A stretch of 64,000 nucleotides of DNA, taken from positions 36,331,583 through 36,395,582 of the forward strand of contig NC_088797.1 of the NCBI RefSeq assembly GCF_011386835.1, written 5' to 3'. This stretch comes from Chrysemys picta bellii (Eukaryota > Chordata > Testudines > Emydidae). Each line of letters begins with the position of its first letter. The stretch's first letter is position 1. The notes under the pieces were generated by a model that worked only from the letters and a program-made list of their open reading frames with translations, did no database searches and was not told where the DNA came from. Shown piece by piece: positions 38,801 to 52,500 of this stretch. The position numbers and the translations under genes were made by a program.

Positions 38801-41800
38801 ATTATAATGGAAAAGGTTAAAATATTTCCAGAATTGCTATCTATAGCAAGCAGGATCTATGATTTTGGAGATCAAAGTTAAATCTAAACAAAAGAAACAG
38901 AAAAACAGCTTCAATGGAGAGATGTCACATTAAAGCAGACAGCATGAGAGTGATCAAAAGCAAACTTTGGTATACCATCTTTCATGTTATGCATCCAAGT
39001 ACTACAAACCAGTATTTTTAACAGCTCATTAATGAAAATAAGCCAATTAAAATAATATCTTAGATGTTAAAAATAAAATGGTATTCATATCTTGGAATGG
39101 ATTTCTGAAGGGAGTACCAAGTTCAAGGAAACAGCACATAAACGTCTGAAGCCAATCAACTACTGAGACTTTCACATTTAGAATCTTATTAGGAACCAGA
39201 CACTAAGGCCTTATCTTCACTAGGGGAAAAAAGTTGTGTCTTAACTCAAGTTAACTAATACAACATAAAATCCTAGTGAAGACAAGGCAGTTTGCCATTT
39301 TCACGAGTTAGGTTGAGGTTAACCGTATGCTTCTATAGTCTTTACCTTGCATACTACCTTGTGTGACAACTACAAACTGCCTTGTCTTCATTAGGGTTTT
39401 ACTTTGTTTAACCACCCTTAGCTAACTCACATTATTTAAGACACAAGTTTTTGTCCTAGTGAAGACACAGCTAAGGCCCAATTTATTTTCATTAGTGCTG
39501 AGAACCTTTAATTCCAACTGAAATCAACAAGAATTGTGAGCATTCAGCTCCTCTGAAAATCAAGCACTAAAGTAATATTATACCTTTTTCTGGGGGGAAA
39601 AAGTGCTTCAGCTAAAAACTTCTGCAGAACTACTTGCTCCATAAGGGCTGCAGACCTGCCACCAGATCTTGCCATTTCACAGTTGTACCTCTCATTTTGC
39701 AGGTTAGGCTGCAGGAGAGATCTGCATAGGTAGGATGGTAGCAATAGTTTTAGTTAAGGTTGCCTAAGTATTTACATTACATTACTATTTTCATTCCATC
39801 ATAACATACCATTTTTTTGGAATCTTTCAACTATTAGTCTTCAATTTTTTGGGTGGTAAATATTGAAAATTTCCCAGGATTTACATATGAATTTTTCAAC
39901 CTTTTAAAGTGGTTATTCTATGCATCTCAAATATAAGCTGAATAAAGAGAAAATGTATATACAATTCTTGTGATTTTTGGACAGTTCTAGCATTGAAACA
40001 GTACAATGTTGAAAACTGGCAGTGAAATTGCTTTCATTGACGTGAAATGCCTTTTGAGTTTTCCAGTGAAAATTGCTTTTGATTTAAGTGTGTTATGAGG
40101 GCAATTCATGCAAGCTTTTTAATACTTTGAGCACAGCTTTTTTTAATCTTTAAAACACCTTTTACCTATATTCTAAGCAAAGGAAAGTTATGCTAGGCAT
40201 GAGTACACTACAGACTCTTCCATAGGACCCATTTCTCATTAAAATGGGTAAAGATTTCCCAACTGTGGTCCAACTGGTTTGCTGCACTGCCCTTGCTGGT
40301 GGCCTACACAGAGGTCACTGGTCACAAGACACAGGCTCTCCTTATTTCCAGCTGCTTAAATCGTGTTAAAGACAGATACAAATACATAAATATTTTTCAA
40401 ATATTATTTTTCTATGTAGGTAATCATTGTCATTGCTAAAGGACTGTTATATAATCGCAAATGAGAGGGGAGATGGGATACTCTCTTATTCATAGATTCA
40501 AGGACTGGAAGGGACCTCGAGAGATCATCGAGGCCAGTCCCCTGCTCTCATGACAGGACCAAATACTGTCTAGACCATCCCTGATAGACATTTATCTAAC
40601 CTACTCTTAAATATCTCCAGAGATGGAGGTTCCACAACCTCCCTAGGCAATTTATTCCAGTGTTTAACCACCCGGACAGTTAGGAACTTTTTCGTCATGT
40701 CCAACCTAGACCTCCCTTGCTGCAGTTTAAGCCCATTGCTTCTTGTTCTATCCTTAGAGGCTAGGGTGAACAAGTTTTCTCCCTCCTCCTTATCACACCC
40801 TTTTAGATACCTGAAAACTGCTATCATGTCCCCTCTCAGTCTTCTCTTTTCCAAACTAAACAAACCCAATTCTTTCAGCCTTCCTTCATAGGTCATGTTC
40901 TCAAGACCTTTAATCATTCTTGTTGCTCTTCTCTGGACCCTCTCCAATTTCTCCACATCTTTCTTGAAATGCGGTGCCCAGAACTGGACACAATACTCCA
41001 GTTGAGGCCTAACCAGTGCAGAGTAGAGTGGAAGAATCACTACTCGTGTCTTGCTCACAACACACCTGTTAATGCATCCCAGAATCACGTTTGCTTTTTT
41101 TGCAACAGCATCACACTGTTGACTCATATTTAGCTTGTGGTCCACTATAAATCCTAGATCCCTTTCTGCCATACTCCGTCCTAGACAGTCTCTGCCCATT
41201 CTGTATGTGTGAAACTGATTTTTCCTTCCTAAGTGGAACACTTTGCATTTGTCTTTGTTAAACTTCATCCTGTTTACCTCAGACCATTTCTCCAATTTGT
41301 CCAGATCATTTTGAATTATGACCCTGTCCTCCAAAGCAGTTGCAATCCCTCCCAGTTTGGTATCATCTGCAAACTTAATAAGCATACTTTCTATGCCAAT
41401 ATCTAAATTGTTAATGAAGACACTGAACAGAGCCGGTCCCAAAACAGACCCCTCCGGAACCCCACTTGTTATGCCTTTTCAGCAGGATTGGGAACCATTA
41501 ACAACAACTCTCTGAGTACGGTTATCCAGCCAGTTATGCACCCACCTTATAGTAGCCCCATCTAAATTGTATTTGCCTAGTTTATCGATAAGAATATCAT
41601 GCGAGACCGTATCAAATGCCTTACTAAAGTCTAGGTATACCACATCCACAGCTTCTCCCTTATCCACAAGACTCGTTATCCTATCAAAGAAAGCTATCAG
41701 ATTGGTTTGACACGATTTGTTCTTTACAAATCCATGCTGGCTGTTCCCTATCACCTTATCACCTTCCAAGTGTTTGCAGATGATTTCCTTAATTACTTGT

Positions 41801-43529
41801 TCCATTATCTTCCCTGGCACAGAAGTTAAACTAACTGGTCTGTAGTTCCACTCTGAAAATATTTGAAAAACCTTGTTTTTAGGTTAAGACTTAAGAGTAT
41901 AATGGCACGAGGTGCTGCGCTCTATTTCCAGTTCCTGCTATAGGAACTGAGATTGCAAATAACCTCCCAATATTTTCTCAACACCTGACTGGATTAGGCC
42001 CTGCATGAAGCCATAAGACCCCTGCCACATTTGCTGTGCAGTAAACAATGAATCATAGAAAGCTCAATAAGCGGGTCTCCAGGATAAGCATCGAGGCTTG
42101 TCAAAATTTCTCAAAATTCTACATTTTGACAAAAAAAATCATACATTTGGCATTTTGAAAAAAAGGGGGAAATATGAAATGGTTATGAGCTCTTCCTCTC
42201 TGTTATTAACAATTCAGAATGAACTCTGCGCAAGACAGAGTGTTAGGGTGGTGTCTAATAAATCAGTTTCAGGTAATGGAATTTCTTTTTTTTCTATTTA
42301 AGAAACCTAGGAAATGCCATTAAAAAAGCATGTTAAGAGAAGATTAAGACTGCATATGTAAACGTTCAGAAGTCAAGATGTGGTAAAGTTAAACTTAGCA
42401 GCTTAACTCTACTCTCTTGTACTTCTACTTTACAGTATACTCTAATTTGCATGATTGCAGACCATTTCTCACATAATACAATGTCAGCTTATGCAATATT
42501 TTCTACATTCGTCTAAGGTGTGCAATAAATGAGACAGGGTTGTCCAGAAGTCCTTATCGCATCTTGCATGTAGATAGCTTGAATTCTGGCATATGCAAAG
42601 CAATGCCCAGCACTATAAAATGTTGCATATTTATCTGAAGTTATAGAGAAAAAATGTATATGATATTTATTGCATTCGTGAAATGGTATCTGCTCGTACA
42701 AGACCACCATACTGTACATGTACAAGAGACAGTTAAACCTGTGCATATAACGTTAATCTTAACATTTCTTGTCTTGAGTGATTAACCATTCACCCTTAAC
42801 GTTCTCTTACTTTTTAAAAATGGGATTTTATTAATATTCTTAAGATAGAGGACAGTTTTTCTCAGTGATTCTTATGGAGCCAGATGCCAAAGTTACCTAA
42901 CAAAGGCATCTTATGTACTGATCAGTAAAGCAAGTATCCAGGTGACTAATGCCAGATGACCAAAGTTACAAAGCAAAAGCCTGAGTAGTAAAGCACACTA
43001 GACTGAACTAATGACAACCCCAGCCAATATCAAATGTGAGAGAATACTTCCACCACCTTTCAGCATACGTTTTACTTATCTATAATTAAGCCGCCTTCTT
43101 TAATTGAATTTCCATGTATATAGTCACACTACATTACCCTACAAATAATATTTTCTGCAGGAATTCCTAGCGATCTTAATTTGATAGCTATTTGCTAGAA
43201 TCTAAGTGACAGTCAAAATCAATTACGTGATTTCAAGAACTTTTATAAAAGTTAAGAAAAGTAAATAACCAATGACCATTACAAAAAGTTTGTCAGTTAA
43301 CATAAAAAAACAATGTAAAAAAAAGTCAAGGTGAGAAAAAAAAATGATATATCAAAAATGCTTATTAAAAACAGAGACAGTGAGAGCGTCATAATGACAG
43401 CTGCATGACCTGAGGGATTTTCATACAAAAATCTGTAGGAATTTGGAGCCACAGAGAAATAACTACTGCTGTCCATGGAACTGGCTAAAAGAAGTCTAAG
43501 GATATCTGAAGATGTTTATTGTTTTACCT

Positions 43530-43560
<31 letters not shown>

Positions 43561-46500
43561 GGGTGAATATGCAAATTACCCACAGTAAAGTTTCTGAAAG
43601 ATTGTCATAATTTCATAGCAATAAAACAATGTGTGTTTGTACAATAAATATAGACAATGGAATTTTTTATACTGAATTGTATAATTGATTGCTCTCCATT
43701 CCCTATTGTAAATAACATGTGTTTCATAAAAGACATACATCAAACTAAAAATCAGAGCGTCTGGGACATTTTTTGTGTGTGCCAAGAATGACCAATTTGG
43801 GTTTCCACATACAAAAAGTTAAGTTTTTTTTTATAAACTTAACTTAATTTGTAATTATATAAATTGATCAATTGCTCTTACAGCCTAAGGTGTGGAACAG
43901 TCTATGTGTTATAACATTCCCAGAAGAACACCACCTTACATTCCACTGAGACAAGCAAAAGAGTGATCCAGTTTGCACAGGTAATTTCTATCGCAGTGTT
44001 CACTCACACGTGTTATTGTAAAACAGTAAATTGTTTCTATTTTGTGCATCCCAGAAGTGTAAGATTTATAGGGTGCCAAATATTTCTTAGGGTTATTGGT
44101 GCTTATTTCTTTTTGAAATTTCAGAGTGCTGATTTGAAGTAAATGGATAAAGTATTTCTTTATATAACACAAATGTTGGAGCAAGATGGATACAAATATT
44201 AAAGCTAAATTCTTCATAATTCATTTATTGCCTTAGGGACCTAAAGCCTTCCAGGAAGCATCTGAAAATCTCCAGGGTCACATTCTGCAACTAGAACTAT
44301 GCTTTTACTAAAGGATGTGAAGGAAAATCCATATATCTCTGGACAACTTTTCAGTTAAAGATATACAGATACTAAAAAGCATAATTATTCCACTTAAAAA
44401 TTCAGTTTACAAGAGTTCTTCCTGATCTGTCCCCTCAGTCCTATCTTATATCCCCTCCAATTGCCCTTCAGCCTGTCTTCTCCCCATCAAAAGATCTTAG
44501 GTCAGCCTCTTCGGCTGCTACTAACACAGTGAATGTCCACCTGTCTCCCCACAGAAGTAGGGAATTTTCCAGGGGCTCTCTACCTCACCTTCAGTTTTGC
44601 TACAGCATTCTCATGACTGACACTCCACTCTGCATTCCGGGTAATATGAGCAGCTCTCATTGCTCATTAGAGCATGGGCTTAGATCTGCTGTTTGTAGAT
44701 CTGTCCTTCACTTGTCTGAGTTAAAAGGCAGTCAAGCAGACTTTGTGTGGGCCTTTTCACACCAGACCTTAAAACTTTTACACTTTCAAACTGTAAGTCC
44801 TTCTAGCAAACTCCTACCAAGCAACCAAGAGAACACGGGACAGCTCACAAGTCATGCCTCTTGATTTCTATAGTTGCAGGAGCCATACAGACAGGAAGAG
44901 ATGGTATGTAGAAAGATGCCATTATCCTGTGCATTCAGATGTGACAAGACTGTTAGCCTAATGGAACTAGCCTTCTTTGTCCAAAGACAAGTTTGAAAAC
45001 CGTACTTGTTTTAGAGAGTGGGGGCTATGAAGATAAGTGAATCTTTGTTTATCCTGAGCCTGGTCAGGGCCATTGCTATCAGAAGTATTAGCTGTTTGTA
45101 GATCTGTCCTTCACTTGTCTGAGTTAAAAGGCAGTCAAGCAGACTTTGTGTGGGCCTTTTCACACCAGACCTTAAAACTTTTACACTTTCAAACTGTAAG
45201 TCCTTCTAGCAAACTCCTACCAAGCAACCAAGAGAACACGGGACAGCTCACAAGTCATGCCTCTTGATTTCTATAGTTGCAGGAGCCATACAGACAGGAA
45301 GAGATAGTATGTAGAAAGATGCCATTATCCTGTGCATTCAGATGTGACAAGACTGTTAGCCTAATGGAACTAGCCTTCTTTGTCCAAAGACAAGTTTGAA
45401 AACCGTACTTGTTTTAGAGAGTGGGGGCTATGAAGATAAGTGAATCTTTGTTTATCCTGAGCCTGGTCAGGGCCATTGCTATCAGAAGTATTAATAGGAA
45501 TTCATATGCAACCTTCCCTCACAAATAGATAGAGAACGTGTCTCCATAACAATGTAACCTCTTTCCACAGCTTTGTGTGGAACACCACTACCTTTTGTTC
45601 AGGGGCATTGTGTACCGATATCTAGTATCTTGAGAAAGATACGGTCCACAACCTCCTGGCTCAGGGACAATTCATCTGACTCCACTAACAAACAGTTTAG
45701 CCAGTCTGTAACTATTTTTTCCTTTCTTGCTAGTTAGAGGACAAGAAGCACTCACTCCCAACACTAGTAGGGCTTCCCAGCACAGAAGGAATGTTCTGAT
45801 ACCCTCTGTTTGTAAATAAAGTGGCTTGCTTATCCATTTCCATTATGATTACCCTCTGGGATACTAGGCTTCTGAATGTCCTTAGTATATTTAGGACTGC
45901 ACTTTCTCCCAGAACATTTATATGTAGCTATAGTTCCTAGACAAAGTACTCTGAGTGTGTAGTCTCCCAAGTAGGTTTTCAGACCCAAAACAGGAGTGAC
46001 GCTGGTCACTACAGTTTGGAAGTTTATTTGTAATTGCAATTTCTCCCTGGACTGCCACCATGCCAGAGAGGTAAGGAGGTCAATTGTCAATCATGTATAA
46101 GGTGAGAGTCTGTAGCTTATGACTAAGGCTGCATGTCTGTCACAGAGGTCATGGAAGTCATGGATTCTGTGACTTTCCGTGATCTCTGTGACTTTTGCAG
46201 TGGCCAGCAGCATCAGTTTGGGTGAGTGGTAGGGGACTCAGGGCTGGGGCAGGGAGTTGGGGTGCAGAGAGGCACTTACCTGGGGTGGGGAGCTCCCCAG
46301 CTCCCACCTGCATGTCCCTGCAGCAACGAGGCGGAGGGGCCAGGTGGATCTGCGTGCTGCCCACGCCCGCATGCGCTGCCCCCACAGTTCCCATTGGCTG
46401 CAATTCCCAGCCAATGGGAACTGCAGAGCCGACATTTGTGGCAGGAGCAGTGTGTGGAGTCCTCCTGGCCGCCCCTCCACCTAGGAGTGCAGGGACATGC

Positions 46501-49500
46501 TGGTCAGAGCTGGGTAGGAAGCCTACCAGCCCTGCCAACCCTCCCCTCTCCCAGCACCAGCAGGGGTCCTGGGTCGTGCGCCGCCACCCGCCCTACCCAG
46601 GGACCAGCGGGGGTCCTGGGTCGCTGCCCGTCTCCCCTCCCCAGCACAGGTCCCAGGCTGCACGACACCACCCATGTCCCCCCCAGCACCAGTGAAGGTC
46701 CTGAGCCACCACCACCCCCAGCACCCGCAACACTCAGGCCCAAGTTTTAGTTAGGGGTATATAGTAAAAGTCATAGACAGGCTTTTGTTTTACTGCCCGT
46801 GACCCATGACTTTTACTAAAAAATACCCGTGACTAAAACATAGCCTTACTTTTGACCACTGAGACCTCAGAGTCCACTGAGGTCGATGACTGTAAAGCTG
46901 TCCTCCTCATAGATATTAGGAACACCTGTATGGCACTTAGAACCATGCTATGCACGTGGTGCCTCCTTTCTTGCCTCAAGAAATTATTTAATACATGTAT
47001 GCTGGGTGGTCCTATGGAACCAAGGCTCAATAATGAGAGAAGCTCTGGTAAGAACAGAATCAATAAGGCATGAAGCATCAAGTGAGATTATAACAGGTGA
47101 GTCAAGAAGTTTAAAGATTAATAGGAAGCAACATGAGTGACCATCATCACATGAGGAAAGGAGCCACTAGGCAGATGAATACAGTGCTCAAAAAATGAGA
47201 TTTCAAGCCTGCTTTCATTGTCCAAAAGCAATGACGGCAAACTCAGAGCAGCTCCTTCTGAATTACAGCGTATAAGATCACTATTTTCTACTTACAAATA
47301 CAGTTGGAGAGTTTCTAAATTCACATTCTATGTCATCTGTATTCATCTATCTCATTCTGTCCACAGCATCTTTTTTCTAGTACATTTTCAAAGAAAGATA
47401 TTTCAACAAAAATAATCTTTTTACAATTAGAATAGTCAGTGAACACTCTCTATTCAGTATTAATACGTAGCGATATCAACTGGCATTGTGAGCCTTCAAA
47501 TACAGATGGCACGCAAGATTGTAATTAAGGTCTCTCTCACCCTTGAGCACACTTTTGTCTCTCTATTCTTTTGTATTCCAGTGCTACATACGTCTCTTGA
47601 AGCCTCTTTTTTCAACAGACTGGCACAAAGAAATTCCTAAACAAATGCCTTCCTAAAATTACATAAAACCTAAACCCATTAAGCAATTATTATTTGTAGA
47701 AGAACAACTAGTATAGTATATTCTGTTTTTAATGCTCTATTCAACATTTACTCTAACTACTATAGCACTTTATTCTAAAATAAAACAGAATTTACCCTTG
47801 TAAAGACTAGAACCCTAGAGCTATGGAGGAAATTAATTGTGTTTCAAATGTTACTAATTTCCTTATGCTCACTTAAATTTGCCAAAAAGTCATTTTGCCT
47901 GGAGCACAAGAAAAAACAAAAATGAGTACAATTAGCAGGATGACTTCAACATGTTAAGTATGTTGCTGAAGAGAATAAGACACAACCAACCAGTTACATT
48001 AAGTCCATTCCAAGTGATAGAAGCATTCATGGTAAAGTCTACATTTCAGCCCTCTCCTTTGAGAGCAGCCCACTAAAAGTCTTCATTCCTGCACATTTCA
48101 CTTGCCATTATGCAATGTCTCCTTTTTTTATTATTATGGAGTGTTCAAAGGTATGCAATAAAGATGTAGTTCCTTTGGGGGCTTGGATGCTATCAAACTA
48201 CAAGGGCAAAACTCACTTTGTTTAAGTGACTGGAAAACCTAACATGAAAGTATTGCTTTTGATTATGTACATTTTAGGGTGACACGGCTGTAAAGCAAAA
48301 CCAGCTCCCATAGTCTATGTAGCACCGTAGTCTCTCTCATCTTCCCTTCTATATTTTGAGTCTTCCACCAGAGCCTTTAATCCTCTTCCCACACTTTCCG
48401 TGACAATGGTACATTTGTTTACCATGCTGAGGGGTAATCTACATTCTACACAAGATTATTCTATAATGAGGCTGGTAGTAGCCTGATTACCAATTGTTTT
48501 TAGGCTTATGAATTTTTCTGATATACTTAAAATACAACTCTATTTTGTCCATTATCTTTCATAAAAGTTTATTTCAAAATGCTTTACAGAGAAAAGATAG
48601 TTACAACAAAAAATTCTAGCAAAGGGATAAGGGGATTTAAAAGGCATTTTCAACTGGAACTTTTTAAAATAAAAGGAAACTCTAAGTTCAGAGCCTAAGA
48701 AAAGCTGTCCCAAATGCCAGGAGCTATGAACAAGAAACATCTTGTACCAACAGTGGCAGGACTATACGATGGGACAAACAGCAGGCCGGTGCTAAGCAAG
48801 CATACTGAACAGTGAGGTAAGCAGACATGCATATTGTCTACAAGGTAAAGCTAGGACAAATCCAGGGAGAGTTTTAGGGCTTGATCCTGCACCACTGTTG
48901 TCAATGAAAGCTTTGCCACAGACTTCAATGGGTGCAGTATCAGGAAGTTAAAAAAGAAGGGCAATTTTTAGCTGAATCCTAAGAGCCAGTGCACTTGTTT
49001 AAGGACGGGGTGGATTGGTCACGTCTTAATATTTAAAAAAAAAATTAAATCCAACTCTGATTCCAAAACCACCAAGCAATTAAATATTAAAAACACAGAG
49101 GGATCCTACAGGACAACTACATAGAAAAAAACAAGCATTCCTATGATTGTTCTTCCCTCCCCTTTTCTACCCTATGTCTGTTATCAATTGTGGTGTTGCT
49201 CTAAACCCTTTGGAAAGGAGGGACCCTGTCGCTGGTAAATTATATCACGCTCCTAGTCCTTTGGGTCGTATAATAAACAATGATAGCTCAAGTGAGAAAG
49301 GAGGAAGCGACATGTTGGACATGCTGGAATCTGAAGAGCTCACGGGAAGCCAAAGGGAGAGGCTATGGTCATGGCAAGAGGAGGAAGGCACAGAGGAGGA
49401 TTTTAGCCATGAAGCTAAGGCAGTGGAATACCTGGGCAACATTGGAGATTTGAACATTTGAAAAGCAGATTTTCAAAGGAGATGAGGGAAGAGAATATAA

Positions 49501-52500
49501 CTTCAGAATCAAGGTTAGACAGAAAAGCTAAATGGAAGGATTTATGTTGGCAGATGCTTCTGTCTCGGAGGCATTTATAAGACTTTTATCTACATTTCAA
49601 ATAAGCCTGCCAGAGAAGTTATAGGAGAACTTAATGAAGTTGTGCTTTGTCAGTAGTCATTCTGCATATATATATTACAGCATATAGCTGTCTTCTGTAT
49701 ATTTCAATTTTAGACTGACTACACCTGGGAAAGATATTGAAGGGAACCTGGAAACAACTATAAAAATGTATAAAAACAACAAGAAGTCCAGTGGCACCTT
49801 AAAGACTAACAGATTTATTTGGGCATAAGCTTTCATGGGTAAAAAACCTCACTTATTCAGATTCTTCTCCATGCATCTGAAGAAGTGATTTTTTTTACCA
49901 ACGAAAGCTTATGCCTAAATAAATCTGTTAGTCTTTAAGGTGCCGCCAGACTCGTTGTTGTTTTTGTGGATACAGACTAACACGGCTACCTCCTGATATA
50001 AAAATGTATAGCACTCATTCTGCTGATCTGTATTTGTAGTATTAGTATAAATACTTGTATATATCTTAACATGCTTATATTGCTTAATTATTTAACAAAT
50101 TTCAAATAACCAGGTTCAGCTGATTTTTTTTCTCTCTCCAGGATTGCATTAGCTCTTCTGTCCATAGCATCACACTGGGAGCTCATGTTCAGCTGATTAT
50201 CCACTATGACCCCCAAATCTTTTTCAGAGTCCATGCTTCTCAGGATAGAATCCCCCATGCTGTAAATATGGTGTACATTCTTTGTCCCCAGATACATACA
50301 TTTACATTTTATGCATATCAAAATGCATATTGTTTGCTTGCGCCCTGTTTACCAAGTGACCCAGCTCACTCTGAATCAGTGACTTGTCCTCTTCATTATT
50401 TACTAATCCCCCAATTTTTGTATCATCTGCAAACTTTATTAGTGATAATTTTATGTTTTCTTTAGGTCAATGATAAAAAATGCAATCTCTGCGGGACCCC
50501 AGTGGAAACAGAGTTGCTTCATGATGATTCCCTGTTTGCAATTATATTTTGAGACTTCTCAGTTAGCCAGTTTTTAAGCCATTTAATGTGTGCCATGTTA
50601 ATTTTATATTGTTCTAGATTTTTAATCAAAATGTTGTGTAGTACCAAGTCAAACACCTAAGAGAAGTCTAAGTATATTATATCAACACTATTCCCTTTAT
50701 CAACCAAATGTGGAATCTCATCAGAAAAGATATCAATTTAGCTTGACAGGAGCTAATTAATATTGATTTGCACTAATCATGGTGCCCTCCTTTCATCCTT
50801 TATTGATCAAGTCCTGTATCAACCGCTGCATTATTTTGACAGGGATTGATGTCAGGTTGATAGGCCTAAAACTACCCTTTTTAAAAAATGGTACAACATT
50901 GGCTTTTTCCCAGTCTTCTGAAACTTCCCCATTGCTCCAAGACTTATTGAAGGTCAACATTAATGGTCCAGTGAGCTCCTAGGCCAGTCCTTTTAAAACT
51001 CTTGGATGCAAATTATCTGGACCTGTTGATTTAAAAATGTCTAGCTTTAATAGCTTCTGTTTAGCACCCTCCAGAGTTAAAAGTGGAATAGAAAGAGTGT
51101 TATCATCACTATATGGTATCATCTGTTTTTTTCCCAAATACAGAACAGAAATATTTTAGTCTAGATTATGTTTAGATCTCATTTATGCTGTCACTTATTG
51201 CTAGGAAAGGAAGGAAAATATTGTAGGATACAGTTAATAAGTCTTAGTGGCACCACTGCTCAGTTGCCCTTCACCTCAAGATATAGGCGCAGCCCTAATC
51301 TGTATCCAACGTAATCTTAAGATTACTGACAGTTTGTCAATTCTGCTGATGTAGAGACTTGACTTCCAGTACCAATTTCAACAATTATCACCGAACTTTT
51401 AAATGTTGTGCACTATGACAAACAGAGGTCTGAATCTGAAACAATAACTCTGAAAAAGAGTTAAAAAGTTAGAGGGAAAATCCAGAATATAGCTCTGGTA
51501 AACTGCTGAATTGGAATTTGCTGGTTCATTAATAACAGGCACAGACCAGGAAGAAGGAAGCAACATTATGCCAGTGGCAGGACATCTACTGCTTGAAATA
51601 AATTCCAAAAAGTGTATTTCAAAGATAACCAGTGGGTACAGCACCTTTAATTTATTCAGGTAGCGTCTTGTGTGGACAACCAACAGATCTTCTTCAGTAG
51701 CTTCTCGTGCTTGTACAATCAAGTCATCTGCAATTAGTTTTTCTTCTGAAACAGCAGAAAAAAAGGAGGAAGAAAAATTGTTATTCAGCATTGTTGAACT
51801 TTCCAATTTTTCTCTACAATTTTAGAATCTGGCTTGTAGGTGTTGGAGCTCCTACAGTACTTTGCATTACATGGACTTTTGATTCAAAGTGCTAATAAAT
51901 GCTTCAAACACACACTCTACACAAGTTATTAATCACATATAAATAATATAACAAAATTGTTTATGGATAAAACTAAAATAATGATAAGAATTTAATAATG
52001 CTCATAGGCCACTTTATAATTTCAAAGTGCTAATTTCTTTGTTTAAACTGGAAAGGAAAGGTAGGCAGTGAAGGTTTTAGAATAGAAGACAGATGAGGCT
52101 AAACACCAGAATAAATATCCAAAGGGCACTCATAGTTTAAACATGGATACAATTTGAAAACTCTGGTCCTGGTATCAGCAATTATTCACCTTGATTCTTT
52201 AATATATTTTACTGCAAATTCCACAGTCGAGCACTGACATTTAATTCACTGAATCATCAGAGCAGGAAATGCCAAAATTCAAAGAATAATAATTACTTAG
52301 GGAGTTCTGATAAGAAGTGAACATCTAGGCTTAATTGGTACATTTAACATTGTCAAACCCCTATTGATATTTAATTTGCAGAAGCCTGGGAGCAATTACT
52401 TGCTCCATATTTGGTGGCCCAAAGGCTTACATAAAATTAAGTTTTACCAGTACAAACTACACCTCTACCCCAATATAACGCGACCCGATATAACACGAAT

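Larger units (their letters stand above)
31922..51644 (-). other. HDAC11 intron 3, 19.7 kb
   Basis: The longest intron, GT-AG. Outside the listed elements, the stretches 31922-34110, 35191-36096, 36967-38644, 39479-40487, 41863-44687, 45494-46123, 46849-48876 and 51161-51644 are AT-rich. I recognise no gene or RNA in them. Confidence 0.85.

Noticed and set aside
44529..45267. Repeated ORF ending ...[10 protein letters not shown] in two copies
   Set aside because: The repetition is explained by the 403-bp tandem duplication; no motif or codon bias supports a gene.
46195..46750. Several overlapping ORFs of 80-174 codons
   Set aside because: All lie in the GC-rich core of the hAT-type MITE 46124-46848. 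Open in many frames at once, with no motif.
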